A stretch of DNA of 64,000 nucleotides, from positions 429,503 to 493,502 of the forward strand of contig ML976690.1 of assembly GCA_010015655.1 (NCBI GenBank). Reading direction: 5' to 3'. Below the pieces are notes generated by a model. It was not told the origin of the DNA. It searched no databases and worked only from the letters and a program-made list of their open reading frames with translations. The DNA comes from Bimuria novae-zelandiae CBS 107.79 (Eukaryota; Ascomycota; Dothideomycetes; Pleosporales; Didymosphaeriaceae). The translations under genes were made by a program, and so were the position numbers. Within the stretch, counting starts at the first letter, position 1, and each line of letters begins with the position of its first letter. Below are positions 54,170 to 64,000 of the stretch, in pieces.

Positions 54170-55879
54170 CTAGCTCTCCAGCACAAGCAACCCTTCCTTC
54201 TCCAGCCTCCCTATATCCCCTCCGGCCTCAATCACCGCCTTCACAGCCGCCTGACTCAACTTTCTCCTCTTCTCGGCGGCTTCCTTCTCCCGCCGCGCTT
54301 TCGTCTTCGAACTCCCGCTGGGCGCCACCCCCGTGAGGATCTTCCTGCTGTCGTCGGGCGTGAAGTTGACGAAGTCGCCACCAAGCGAAGCGCCCCGTCC
54401 ATGCGCGTGGTAGGATTGCTGCGACCCATTCGACGATTTTCTGCGCGAGCTGGCGCGCGCGTGCGGGTGAGACGATTGCCGGCGGCGCATGAAGCGCGGT
54501 TGAGGCGTGGGTGATGCAGAGGGCGAGCGTGAAGGGGGGTTAGCAGGCCCGTGGCCGATGGGGATCCCGGGTGTGGTAGGGTACACGGCAGAGTAGGGAG
54601 GCATGTCGAAGGGCGAGGCTGCGTGCGTGAGGTCGGCGTCGAGCTCTGGGCCGAAGCTGCCAAAGCTCGTGCTGTCGCAAGATATCCCCGGTCCCGATAC
54701 GTCGTTTGACGCGGTGCTGAAGCTGAGGCTCTGGCTGGCCGACCGCGAGTGCGGGCCTCGGTAGGGGGAGGGTGTAGAGGGCTGCGCGGGAATGGATCCG
54801 GAACCGGTGTCCCACCATCCGGTCGTCTTGGTGGTGGTTTGGAAATCTGGTGATGAAGAGAAGGAGCTGAAGTCTACGCTTTGGGGGGTGTCTGTACCCC
54901 ACGTGGACATGGATATTCTGTTTGAGGGGGGCGGGGTCTGCAAGGCTGAGAGAGCCGCAGTGTTTGTGATGTACGCCCCGCCAATTCCGTCGTTGGAAAA
55001 TTGGAACGGGTTTGCTATGCTGTTTTGCGAGTTGATGCCAATCGCTGGCGATGACAGAGGTGTAAGGTGGTAGTTGTTCGACTGAATACTTAAAGACGAT
55101 ACGCCTTCGCCGGGAAGTGGGGACATGGCTACGGTGTAAGGCTGTGCTTCACGTGGAAAGAAACCGGCTGAGCGCTCATGCTGACTGAGCTTGTTTGGCG
55201 GAGTCGAAGGTGGAAGGCTATTGGAAGGTATATGAAGATTGAATGCTTCTGCAGCGGTGTTCAATTTGCGGGTCCAGAGATCTTGGAAATTTGCCCGGTA
55301 AGTCGAAGGATGCATCATTTTGGCGATAGTGCTCGAACTCGCAGGCTTTTTGACAGTAGTCTTGTGAACTCCGTGACGAACTGACAGGTCCGGGCTCGAC
55401 CTAGCCTTCCTGATCAGCCTCGTAGCTTGCAAACGTGGTGAGGAAGGCTGCGAGGCAAGTCTCGGTTCAGGATCGTCCAATATGAACAATTCCTCGAAAC
55501 CACACAATATCGGATCGCTCAAACTGGCCTTGCCGCCGCTGTGGGGATAAATTGAGGAAGAAGTGTTGTGGATGAGGAGTGAGGCTGCGTTTTGTTGCTG
55601 AAGTCGTCGGACAGCCTTGTGCCAAGCGGCATCCTCGTTCGTGGTGCCCCAATTGGGCAAGGCGGTTGTGTCGCACGGGTCGCTCCTATTCGAGGATCGC
55701 TCCTCAAAGAGATACGAGAGATCTTCGGAACTGGATGGGCCTGTGGTAGCATCGCTATACTGCTGGAACAGGTCTGTTTCAACGTATTGGTCAAAGAGTT
55801 GATCTAGGTCGATGGCCTCGATCTCTTTGTCGATGTTCGACCGCATTGAGAAATCGGTACGTGGAAGTAGAGATGTCAT
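54170..55879 (-). CDS. wetA: Developmental regulator WetA (conidial maturation)
   Basis: Single exon, 569 aa from ATG 55879; the frame is open 58 codons further upstream, but that part looks like leader. An alternative ATG lies at 55846. The N terminus has the acidic, aromatic segment of WetA (DQLFDQYVETDLFQQY). The middle is Ser/Pro/Thr-rich and disordered. The C terminus carries the diagnostic block: FVNFTPDDSRKILTGVAPSG, then SSKTKARREKEAAEKRRKLS and AAVKAVIEAGGD. WetA is the last step of the BrlA-AbaA-WetA pathway, acting in the nucleus to control spore-wall maturation, trehalose and many conidial genes; the conserved C terminus is thought to bind DNA. Its presence implies a conidiating ascomycete. 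The 1.36 kb upstream has several AbaA-type sites. Confidence 0.92.
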   Translation of the reverse strand: MTSLLPRTDFSMRSNIDKEIEAIDLDQLFDQYVETDLFQQYSDATTGPSSSEDLSYLFEERSSNRSDPCDTTALPNWGTTNEDAAWHKAVRRLQQQNAASLLIHNTSSSIYPHSGGKASLSDPILCGFEELFILDDPEPRLASQPSSPRLQATRLIRKARSSPDLSVRHGVHKTTVKKPASSSTIAKMMHPSTYRANFQDLWTRKLNTAAEAFNLHIPSNSLPPSTPPNKLSQHERSAGFFPREAQPYTVAMSPLPGEGVSSLSIQSNNYHLTPLSSPAIGINSQNSIANPFQFSNDGIGGAYITNTAALSALQTPPPSNRISMSTWGTDTPQSVDFSSFSSSPDFQTTTKTTGWWDTGSGSIPAQPSTPSPYRGPHSRSASQSLSFSTASNDVSGPGISCDSTSFGSFGPELDADLTHAASPFDMPPYSAVYPTTPGIPIGHGPANPPSRSPSASPTPQPRFMRRRQSSHPHARASSRRKSSNGSQQSYHAHGRGASLGGDFVNFTPDDSRKILTGVAPSGSSKTKARREKEAAEKRRKLSQAAVKAVIEAGGDIGRLEKEGLLVLES

Positions 55880-57237
55880 GAAAGTGCCGATTCTCACGTG
55901 TGGTAGGAATACCAGGTTGCTGGGAGGTGTTCGTGTAGCAAGTGGTCGCGAGGGAGCTGGAAAGTTGAGTGTAGAAATGTGGATAATTGTACCTTGCAAA
56001 ATAGTGCTGCAGCAATAGCAATGACTGTGACGGATGGACCAATGATGCGTCAAGCAAACATGCTAAGCCAAATAGACGAACAAACCTATACTCGATATAT
56101 ACTTATGCAGGTACTATCGGGTCCTGCCAGCCTCATCGTCACTGGAATGCGACTTGCTATAGTTGGCGATCGAGCGGAATGGGTGTTGACATAAGCCAGC
56201 AACTCGCGACGACAGGCTGACTGGACACTTTGGAGAGCCCATCTACGAGACAAACTGGCTAGAGTTGCAGGGGGCTGGGGAAGCCTGCGGGTGTGGCGAG
56301 GGCGGCAGCGTGCCGCAAACAGCCACTCCGTGCATCTCCACGTTGCATTCCAGGGTCCAACCGCCTGTCACAGCAACTGCAGGGCACACTGCAGGACAAT
56401 GCTTTGTTGGAAGCTATTCGGTCGCTCTGTACCTGCATGACAGCCATGCGGAAGACACTAGCGGGAGAGCAGTGATAGACAGGACGCGGTTTCATAAGGA
56501 GCTTATACGGCGACCCATCGTCCAAAGTACACTGACTGCCTTTTGCAATATCTCTTGACACAAGGTGTACCATTATCAGATGACTGACTTCGAGGTGGTC
56601 GAAAAGGTTTCCCTCGCTCTATCGTCCCGGCTGGGTGGAATGCATTTGTCGCAGCCGCAAACAGCATACCAACTACCGTCCAGGCAACTGGTAAGCAACC
56701 TACACATGTCATGATGGAAACTTGAAACTTCGACTCAAAGAAAAGTTAACGAGAGTGTGTAACAGTAGGAAGCCTGCAAGATGCAAGGTCTGCAGGAGTG
56801 GATGAAAGGCACTGTTACTGTGAGTGCACTCAGGAGCGAGTCGTAGAGGTCGCAGTTCGTTCATGGCACGAGCCGAATCGCCGGGAGGTCTGATGACGCT
56901 TTTTTCCCTTGACGCGCGTGACTCCGACAAGATGGTGTTTCCGAGTTTGGCATTATCGAATGTGTGGCGGTATTGGTGGGTGGAGAGGACGGTTGGAGGT
57001 TGGCAATGAATGAACTAGGCGCACAGACTCGCCTGCTCCGAATCCCCACGACTGCTCCCAAAGAATTCGCATCACACCCAGACGTCTGGTGGTCGACATC
57101 AACTCCACGAGCTCACGATGCACAGCATTACCGGCGCATAGCATTCTGGGTCGCACTTCCCATCCTCTTTTTTGCTCTGCTACCATTGCATCCTATCCAA
57201 ACATAGAATTAGTACCCATACACCAGGCACCAGGACA
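55880..57237. promoter_or_regulatory. wetA upstream region with CATTCC (AbaA-type) sites
   Basis: 1.36 kb between wetA and the divergent TMEM234 gene. AbaA binds CATTCY in Aspergillus. CATTCC occurs at 56144-56149 (minus), 56176-56181 (minus), 56346-56351 (plus) and 56637-56642 (minus), that is 265-765 bp upstream of the wetA ATG. Chance expectation for CATTCC on both strands in this length is below one. Direct proof of binding is lacking. Confidence 0.4.
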
Positions 57238-57872
57238 ATGGATCCCGACACGCCCACCACGCCCGCCCCACAGCCCTCCCTCCTCCGCTGGATCCTCGGC
57301 TTCCTCATGGTCGGCGCATGCTGGGGGTTGACCACGCCTTTTATGCGCCGTGCAGCCATCAACTATACACCCCTCGTACGGCCGTCGCTCACGGACCCGA
57401 ACAATTCATGGCTGAAGAAGAAGGTTCTGGGGATATGGTATGCGGTTATTGGCGTGCTGAGTCGGCCGGCGTATGCGGTGCCGTTGTTACTCAATGTCAC
57501 GGGAAGCGTGTGGTTCTTTATATTGATCGGGCAGGCTGGTGCGTGTAGGGAAGATAACGTGTGGGTGGAAGACGGCTAACAGCGGGATTAGAATTGAGTC
57601 TTACTGTGCCTATCACCAATTCGTTGGCGTTTTTATTCACAGTGTTGGGAGAGTGGTGGGCAGAGAAGAAAGTTATCAGCAGAGGTGAGTATTGCTTTGC
57701 GAGGTTGGACGATGCTGGGCGAGCCTTCGGGCACGGGATACCTAACGGCACATCATTCAGCAGTGTAAAGACCTCCAAAGCATACAGCATCAGCTAACGA
57801 CAAGTAGATACATGGATAGGCATGGCTTTTGTACTCGGCGGTATAGCTTTGTGTGTACAGAGCAAGTCATAA
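57238..57872 (+). CDS. TMEM234 family membrane protein
   Basis: join(57238..57538,57592..57684,57808..57872), 152 aa. Introns of 53 bp (GTGCGT...GGCTAAC...TTAG) and 123 bp (GTGAGT...GCTAACG...GTAG) fit in phase. Four TM helices are seen: WILGFLMVGACWGLTTPFMR, AVPLLLNVTGSVWFFILI, SLTVPITNSLAFLFTVLGEW and WIGMAFVLGGIALCV. The closing motif, GEWW-EKKVISR-DTWIGMA-V-GGIALCVQSK, is characteristic of the TMEM234/YdcZ-EmrE-like family of the drug/metabolite transporter superfamily. Cellular role in fungi is not established. It converges on the PhyH-like gene, with only 35 bp between stop codons, so the 3' UTRs overlap. Confidence 0.9.
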
Positions 57873-57907
57873 ACTCCACAGTTTCCATTCGATTTACTCG
57901 CATCGCT

Positions 57908-58900
57908 CTACGGCGCATACAACCTCGAGAACCCCTTCTCCGGCGGCTGCAGCCAATTCCTCTTATCATACGTCTGGTCGCCCTCGATGACATGGAACGT
58001 GTATATAAACCGGCTCTTATCACTGCTGTTCTTCTCGCTTCGGTGTAGAATATTGCCGTGGATGAGCACCAGCGTTCCCGCCTTGACCTCGCCCATCGTA
58101 TACTGCTCCTCCTTCGCCTCGCCATTGGTCGCGCCATCCTGCTTCCGCTGCAGCCATTTCGGAAACTGCGCCCCCTCGTTGTCGATGAAACCCGTTCCCT
58201 CAGCTCCGTTGTTTTTGCCTGTCCGTACGAACCGCTTCGTCACTGGGGCACGCTTGTGGCTGCCCGCGGCGAAGCTTAGGCAGCCGTTTTCTGCCGTCGC
58301 ATCTTCCAGCGCATACCACCAACCTACCGCGCTCGGCGGATCCGTATACAAGAATGTGCTATCTTGGTGTGGGCGGACTTCAGCACCGATCTGTGGCTGC
58401 TTGCATATCACCATAGACTGAAGGCATTGCGGGTCGCGGAAGCCAAGGGAGCGCGCAATGGCAGCGTTGCGAGGAGACAAGGATATACTGCGGAACGACT
58501 GCGAGAGCTCATGCAGGTAGTGGCCAATCTTGTTAATAGCTCGTTGTTTGGGCTTGGTCAGGTTACCGGACTTGTCGAAGGCCTCTAGACTGGCATTAGA
58601 GCTGTACATAGACATGCAGGTGGGATTAGAGCATATACCTTCTTCGAAGAAGAACCGTACTTTATCCCCCGATTCGAGGAAATAGCTATCGCCCACATGT
58701 CCCTCACCGTCATCACCGCCCGTCGCGAACTTCGTCATCGGATGGTCGTCCAATGAAAACTCATCCAACATCTTATTCGTGTCTTGCAGCAGCTCCTTGA
58801 CTGTATCCTGCGATAACTCATCCGGAATGAGCAGGTACCCATTTTCGTTGAAGAAAGTGAGTTGTTCGGGCGTAAGGCCCTCCGCTGTTGATGCAACCAT
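57908..58900 (-). CDS. Phytanoyl-CoA dioxygenase family protein (PHYHD1-like)
   Basis: Complement of join(57908..58584,58639..58900), 312 aa from ATG 58900. The 54-bp intron (GTATAT donor at 58638, TCTAG acceptor at 58585) is a multiple of three without a stop; removing it gives RFFFEE-EAFDKSGNLTKPKQ, the continuous family sequence. The Fe(II)/2-oxoglutarate site is visible: His160-x-Asp162 in RPHQDST and distal His263 in LIHGNILHRS, followed by SRFIYTFH. Such enzymes hydroxylate a substrate using 2-oxoglutarate and oxygen; PHYHD1-type proteins are cytosolic with no settled substrate. The C terminus ends YAP without an SKL-type peroxisomal signal. An upstream in-frame ATG at 58975 is possible but the intervening residues are not conserved in character. 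Confidence 0.9.
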   Translation of the reverse strand: MVASTAEGLTPEQLTFFNENGYLLIPDELSQDTVKELLQDTNKMLDEFSLDDHPMTKFATGGDDGEGHVGDSYFLESGDKVRFFFEEGICSNPTCMSMYSSNASLEAFDKSGNLTKPKQRAINKIGHYLHELSQSFRSISLSPRNAAIARSLGFRDPQCLQSMVICKQPQIGAEVRPHQDSTFLYTDPPSAVGWWYALEDATAENGCLSFAAGSHKRAPVTKRFVRTGKNNGAEGTGFIDNEGAQFPKWLQRKQDGATNGEAKEEQYTMGEVKAGTLVLIHGNILHRSEKNSSDKSRFIYTFHVIEGDQTYDKRNWLQPPEKGFSRLYAP

Positions 58901-59473
58901 TGCGCAGATATTGCACGTTTCTGGGGCGTATTGGGAACAGGGGGAACAAAGCAGGGCGTAGGAAGTTTCGCGCAAGGTGTCTCATGCGACGTGATCCGGA
59001 TATGGGCGTCGGAGTTGGCCGTAGTGCTGATTGCGGGCGAGACAAGTGAGGTTGGTTTTCCCCACCACCCCGCCGCTTTGCCTCGGCATGGTGGGAAAAC
59101 TATCATCGTGTGTACTACATCCGACCTTTTAAAATGGCATACGTTTATACTTGTACTTGGTAGGGCCAGTACAAAGTAGATTCGTTAACAGTGTGAGCGC
59201 CTCGGCATGTTGAACCGAGGAAAGGAGTGGTGTATACTGGAGTAAATCTGCTATGCGGTGATACAATCACGACAATGAACATCTTATCAACACAATATGG
59301 TGCTCATTAAGCTGTTGCCTCTGCTCTTAGCTAGTAGGGGTACTCTGAACCTTCGTTCCGGCCGTTCAAGATTGCTCTGTGCTAATCATCCATGTCTGAC
59401 CGCGCTGTTACATGTCATCGTAGGGTAGTCCCACACCTAGAGTATGCATTTTTCCACGTCTCCTCTCCACAGA
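58901..59473. other. Intergenic, nothing supported
   Basis: Upstream of the PhyH-like gene and downstream of the F-box-like gene; no further gene or repeat seen. Confidence 0.5.
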
Positions 59474-60772
59474 TTATAGTTCCTCCCAGGTACTTCTTAG
59501 CAGCGCCGCCTCAAGCGCCAACCCAATGCGCTCCGGACATCCATGACATGCTTCGAACAAGTCCGTCCACGTCCTCTCCTTTGGATCTTTCTCCACCAAC
59601 CCCAGCTCCCTCGACCACGTTCCAGTGTGTCCTACACATTTGATGTGTTGCACCACGACATCGACCGCTTCGAGATTCGGAAACGCCGTCTCGCAAAGGC
59701 CAAGAAGAGACACGAACCCCCTGCGATGATCGTCGTAGCACCCGCGCGTGAGCAGATGGCTTCTCAGATGTAGATGGCGAATGCTCTCACCCTGGGTGCG
59801 GGCGAAGTCGAAGACAACCTTCATCCGGCGGAGCGACATGAGCGACTCCTGCCACGCGATGCGGCGGGCGCACGCAGCTTCCGCCACAGCGCCGAATGGG
59901 CTGTTCTTCCGCGCATCTCGGAGATGCTGCCTGTACCGGAAAAGCGGGGCGAGGGAGTACGCGTCGGCGAGGAGATCGCGGTCAATGAACGACTGCGGGA
60001 AAATGTGCATTTCTAGGTTCTTGATCTCGTGACAGAAGCGCGGGTGCGGGTGCTTCAAAATCTTGTTGGCGGGCACGTTCCGGTAAACTCCATCTTCGTG
60101 GAGAACGACGTCGTAGTCGAGGCCGTGGACCAAGACAAAGTGGTGCTTCTGGTAGATGTGGCGCACTTGTTCACTCATGCGAGTGTTGACAAGCTGAAGG
60201 GAGAGAAGGATCTTCTTTGAGTACTTCGTGCGCGTGGCGGACGAGACAGGCGCTTGTTGTTTGACAATGTTCTCGAGGATTTGCAGCTGAATCTCGTTCG
60301 GGAGGGTAGCCCACGACGTTGGCGGGCGCCCATCGGAGTAAAGGCGAGACGATTGTAGGGGAATGATAGGGTCTAACGCAGCGTCTGCCGGCGGTGGTAC
60401 TACGACCGGACCCGTCCAGCTATCGGAAGGGTTGGAATCAGGATCGCGTGGATAATGTGACCAGCCCGTCGCCGCCTCCGATGCGCTGAAAACAGTGCCT
60501 CGGCATGTGAGATTGGATGCATGTCTATTCCAACGGCTCGCATATGATGTGTTTGCTCCGAAATGGAATACATGGTTAGACGAGGAGTTTGAAGCCGACG
60601 TCTGCCTTTGAATAGAGGTCGGCGTGAATGCTAGGCTCGTTGGAGCGGCGGTTGTTAAAGATGTTGCGACCGCCACTCGCGAACGAGATCGTGGATCTGG
60701 ATCCGACCAAAACGGGCTCAACATGGATGCTGATTGCGAGGTGGTATATCTGTGTTGATGTGGCGTGGTCAC
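59474..60772 (-). CDS. F-box-like protein
   Basis: Single exon, 432 aa. The first 150 residues are Ser/Thr/Pro-rich and disordered. An F-box-like segment follows (SWATLPNEIQLQILENIVKQQ, then LLSLQLVNTRMSEQVRHIYQ, about 150-215), and the C-terminal half is helical with a Leu/His-rich pattern (IRHLHLRSHLLTRGCYDDHR, TAFPNLEAVDVVVQH). No other motif was recognised. If the F-box is functional, it recruits a substrate to an SCF ubiquitin ligase. An in-frame ATG at 60724 (MLSPFW) is an alternative start. The gene is divergent from the sequence upstream of the rhomboid 3' end and is not linked functionally to neighbours. Confidence 0.8.
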   Translation of the reverse strand: MTTPHQHRYTTSQSASMLSPFWSDPDPRSRSRVAVATSLTTAAPTSLAFTPTSIQRQTSASNSSSNHVFHFGANTSYASRWNRHASNLTCRGTVFSASEAATGWSHYPRDPDSNPSDSWTGPVVVPPPADAALDPIIPLQSSRLYSDGRPPTSWATLPNEIQLQILENIVKQQAPVSSATRTKYSKKILLSLQLVNTRMSEQVRHIYQKHHFVLVHGLDYDVVLHEDGVYRNVPANKILKHPHPRFCHEIKNLEMHIFPQSFIDRDLLADAYSLAPLFRYRQHLRDARKNSPFGAVAEAACARRIAWQESLMSLRRMKVVFDFARTQGESIRHLHLRSHLLTRGCYDDHRRGFVSLLGLCETAFPNLEAVDVVVQHIKCVGHTGTWSRELGLVEKDPKERTWTDLFEACHGCPERIGLALEAALLRSTWEEL

Positions 60773-61092
60773 GTTGAGGCAGGCGTGCAGGTGGCGTGTT
60801 GATGAAGAGAAAGAGTGGAGAGCGCGGGCTTTAAAGAGTCTGCCAGTGCTGTCAGAGGTAGCAGCCTATAAATGGGCGCTTTGATCAAGCGAGCACGAGC
60901 AAGGCTAATTCACCGGCGGCGCATGATGGCCAAGAGGGTTGATTTGGGCAGCGTCGTTCCTGCAAACGCGTTCACCGCCGAAGGTAGTGGCAGGAATCCG
61001 TGCTCAGGAAGCCTTTCACATTGGGAAGTAAAAGGACTTTCTACCGCCCATCTTGCCCGTCTTGCCCGAGAATCCCGCAACCACAATTGCAT
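60773..61092. other. Intergenic
   Basis: F-box-like gene promoter and rhomboid 3' flank; nothing else seen. Confidence 0.5.
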
Positions 61093-62185
61093 TCAATTGG
61101 ATGAGTTTAGTCGCCGGACAAGCTCGTCGAGGGATAGGTCTCCGTGCTCCTCGGTCTGATTGGGACGCCTGGGGCGATCCCGTTTGCCGTCGAGCCCACG
61201 AAAGAAGCGCACGAGTTTTTTCCAAAGGTAGTAATTTGCATCAAAATAGGCGTATGCAACTCCAAATGCCGCACCCGCCAGATGGGCCTGGTTCAATGAG
61301 CTAAGTAAGAACAAGCCAATTGGGTTTGGATCAACTTACAGCGAAACCAATGCTTTCTCTACTGCGGAGTAAACCCTCGATATCACCCATGACCTGCCTG
61401 CTCAATGTGAGGGCAGAAAATATGAATGATGGAGAGCTCCAGGACTGCGTAAAGCAAGACGCAGCAAAGACCGCCCTGGCAACCCCGCTGGCGCCTACGC
61501 CGAGAGGTGCAGTAAAGTCGAAGCGAGATATCCATGACTGTGACCATCGGCTATATGCCACACAACGCTGCGCATATGAGCTGAAGATTGCAGCGGAGAC
61601 GTAGAAGGCGACAAATTGATATGGACTTTGACCACAGGCTTCGAGCGCATGTGGGATTTCGGGGATCAACGTTGCCATATTGGTGCAAAGGTGTGCGCTA
61701 TCCATGTGGCAGAAAGCGGCCGTCAAAAGAGTCCAATGTTCACTGTTGTGCCCATCGGCCAGCTGAAGGATATTGCCAGGCCTTTGTCTACAGTAAGAGT
61801 AGGCGGCAAGATTAAGACCGACAACTGTAAGTGAGAGGCCTCCGTGGGTTACCAGAGAAGGTGAAGTCGTGCGATACATGACGTATTGTCGTTTTCTTTC
61901 TGCTAGAGTACGCGAGTACGAGCCATCAGTGAGGCGATCATGCAGTCCTTGCATGGCAGCAAGCCCAACGAAGGTTGTCGTAGATGCGCTCAGTGCCCAT
62001 AGTCCGGGTTTCCATAATGCAATCATAGGGCGGGCCGGCGCCGCATCTTGAGACGCACTCAGCAGCCAAGCCGCTCCGGCAGCTGGAACGAACCACCACA
62101 TTTTGTTGGTGTTGGGAAGGGGGTGGTACGTGGAAGGGAGTGTTGACGTGCACGTGCGTCTGTGAAGGTTCAGCACGCCTAACAC
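61093..62185 (-). CDS. Rhomboid-family intramembrane protease
   Basis: Complement of join(61093..61287,61340..62185), 346 aa from ATG 62185 (318 aa from ATG 62101). The 52-bp intron (GTAAGT donor at 61339, CTTAC branch-like site, ACCAG acceptor at 61288) joins SIGFA to AHLAGAAFG. Family motifs are in order: EHWTLLTAAFCHMDSAHLCTN (the WR-like loop and HxxxN region), GVGASGVARAVFA with the catalytic Ser in GASG, and AHLAGAAFG with the catalytic His. Several TM segments precede and surround these. The basic, hydroxylated first 28 residues would suit a mitochondrial presequence if the upstream ATG is used. The C-terminal tail is charged. The catalytic dyad is complete, so it should be an active serine protease of membrane proteins; the substrate is unknown. 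Confidence 0.88.
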
Positions 62186-63137
62186 AGTCTAACTTCTTCG
62201 AATTTAGCGTCATTTATACCAACTCAGGTGTCCACAACATTCACAGTTCATGCGATGCATACCATGCAGTTCGTTACCCAAGTTTAAAATAAAATCACGC
62301 AAGTACCTGTAAAAATCAAATATGATTCTCTAATATGAATATCCAAGTTATTTCCTGGCGAAGCGTATTTCTTGCCTACGATACGTACTTCCAGAGATAT
62401 GGGATATTATATTGGTTTATGAGCGGCTTCAGGAGATCTTTGAGGGGTTTTATCAAGGTCATTGATGCTGATATATGGTCTACATATGTACCTAGGTCTA
62501 CAATGATCTTCGGAGAACACTTAGGCATTTACGCATTTGGGTCGACATCTGGACACTCCCGAGGTCCCGGCACCACGAATCAAAACTCTTGAGACTTCGT
62601 CTACCTTGCCCAGGGATACGCATTGACTGAAAAAGCTGTGAGCGTCTAGAGTTACTAGTAATGGAGCCTTTTTGTAAACTTATGAGAGACTCAAGCCTGC
62701 CAGATGTTTTTAACTTTACATATGTACTACTTTATTCCCCAGGCGAGTTTGAAACGCCTGTAAGCTATATGCGTTCTAAAAAAGAATTTTCAAGCTTCCT
62801 ACTTGCTGCAATGGCATACAAGTTGTACTGCGTTGTGTGAGGTTGAATTTCCAGATGGCGGCAGGTAAACCAGAATTGCCTCTTACTTTACTAAAGGTTG
62901 AAACATTGGGCGCTTTCCTTGAGGCATTGGATTGTCTCTGCCGCGCATGACTCACAGGTGACCATGGTACGTGCACATAAGGCATGCAGATCGCTGTACA
63001 TATAAACTCCCCTCTCCCACTGGATCTCTCTGGTACTCACACCTGTTAACAACGCGGCTCCTCAACCGAGCATAAACTCTATCCAGGGAACCACCACAAA
63101 CCCCTCCACGGCCGATAACCTTACTACACCGTCGAAA
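62186..63137. other. Intergenic, AT-richer
   Basis: 0.95 kb with no supported gene. Short open frames lack coding character. Confidence 0.5.
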
Positions 63138-63901
63138 ATGCCGCGTTACCCCAACCCACCTACTGATGGCACGAACCCGGCTAAAGGGGGCCAGCTACCA
63201 GACGAAATCATGCTCTAGATCATGAAGATCCCGATGGGCCTTCTTACCTCTAAGAATTCTATAACAGCCCGGTTACATCCTTTGATCTTCCGCATGAGAG
63301 TCCTGAACACGATCCGTTCTTATGGCTGGCCTAAAGAGGTGGTGGATGCCTACTACAAGCAGAACACCTTCCGTCTTGCGCCTATTATCAGTAGTACAAC
63401 ATTCAATCTAATTCCGACGCACTGGGTGCCGGGTCTTCGGATGACTTAGAAGATTCGACATTTGGAGTTGGAGTTCAGTTCGAACTTGAATCACACGATA
63501 GACTTTTGTAGGTCATGTTTCAGAACAATGCCGGTCTTCTGTTTTCTCACGGCGATTCCGATAGCGCGAGCCTTCAAACATCGTCTCTTCTCCCGGTGTC
63601 CAATAGTTGGCAACACAAATTCAACACCCTATCAACCTTGACCATGGTCATGGAGCTTCGTGGTTTGGGTACTCGAAGCCTTGCGTACTGTTACGACTTG
63701 GGTGAACAGGCTTGCTATGGATGTCCCAGTATTTCTCACCTCGAAGATCTCCAAGCCAATTCTAAGGAGCTACTCGTGTATCTCCAGGCTACGAAGGTGT
63801 CCATCCAGATTCGACGTTGGGCAGATCCAGCCTATACTTGTCCATGCGGATGCTTTGACCAAGTGGCAAAGCTTCTTGCATCCAAATTTCAAACGAAATA
63901 G
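63138..63901 (+). pseudogene. Broken F-box-type gene
   Basis: From ATG 63138 the frame reads a Pro-rich lead and then an F-box start (GGQLPDEIML), followed by TAG at 63216-63218; the same frame resumes with IMKIPMGLL and continues to a second TAG at 63447-63449. Beyond it, KIRHLELEFSSNLNHTIDFC keeps this frame briefly, then coding-like sequence shifts to another frame (63515-63901: SWQHKFNTLSTLTMVMELRG ... CPCGCFDQVAKLL). Lengths and order match a fungal F-box family with a Cys-containing C-terminal block. The first stop could come from CAG-to-TAG. With two stops and a frameshift it should be non-functional. Confidence 0.6.
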
Positions 63902-64000
63902 ATGTTTCGCTTCCTACTGCGGTCTGCTTCGCGCAAATTGTTGCAGATGCGTGGTCGCAATCAGCAGTGATCACACCATTGACCGGACATATGGCTCCTT

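Noticed and set aside
1..64000. CRISPR arrays, bacterial operons, rRNA genes
   Set aside because: None present; spliced genes and family content are eukaryotic (fungal).

Overview
The window looks like nuclear DNA of a filamentous ascomycete (Pezizomycotina, probably Dothideomycetes; the class is inference). Genes carry short GT-AG introns (49-200 bp, mostly 50-60) with CTRAC/CTAAT-like branch sites. They include fungal families such as the conidiation regulator WetA, a CLU/TIF31 protein, F-box proteins, a GPI-type wall protein and a pogo/Fot1-type DNA transposon. Gene models here were built by hand from splice consensus and reading frame.

Layout. 1-13.5 kb: a probable two-exon coiled-coil gene at the left edge, a foldback inverted repeat, a secreted But2-like protein, a Ser/Pro-rich GPI-type wall protein, a gene-poor stretch with two degenerate copies of a very small secreted-peptide gene, a 5'-truncated SDR relic abutting an ankyrin-repeat gene with an in-frame stop, and a four-TM membrane protein. 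13.5-29 kb: gene-poor, with ARPC5 (actin nucleation) as the one clear gene, then a relic zone at 24.7-27.7 kb holding a tandem duplication, a decayed His-Me-finger (zinc-loop) endonuclease-type gene, palindrome clusters and a stop-interrupted reading frame.

29-63 kb is gene-dense. A CLU1/TIF31 homologue diverges from a mitochondrial AAA-type protein. Then come an F-box protein, a large secreted protein with a minisatellite (holding an assembly gap), a multi-pass membrane protein, a Dal5/ACS-type MFS transporter followed by an L-rhamnose mutarotase, and a PLD-fold protein. A complete pogo-like transposon with 51-bp perfect inverted repeats sits 183 bp upstream of exosome subunit RRP4. Next are a small single-pass membrane protein beside a second gap, wetA with a 1.36-kb upstream region, a TMEM234 homologue convergent with a phytanoyl-CoA dioxygenase-like gene, an F-box-like protein, a rhomboid protease and, at the right edge, a broken F-box-type gene.

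Most genes are independent housekeeping or lineage genes. The one suggestive functional pair is the MFS transporter plus rhamnose mutarotase. I do not see a convincing new multi-gene system. The most interesting items are the relic zone at 24.7-27.2 kb, the duplicated micro-gene with conserved promoter spacing at 8.2-8.6 kb, the hairpin-forming tandem repeat at 36.5 kb, and the almost intact transposon disabled by a single stop codon.
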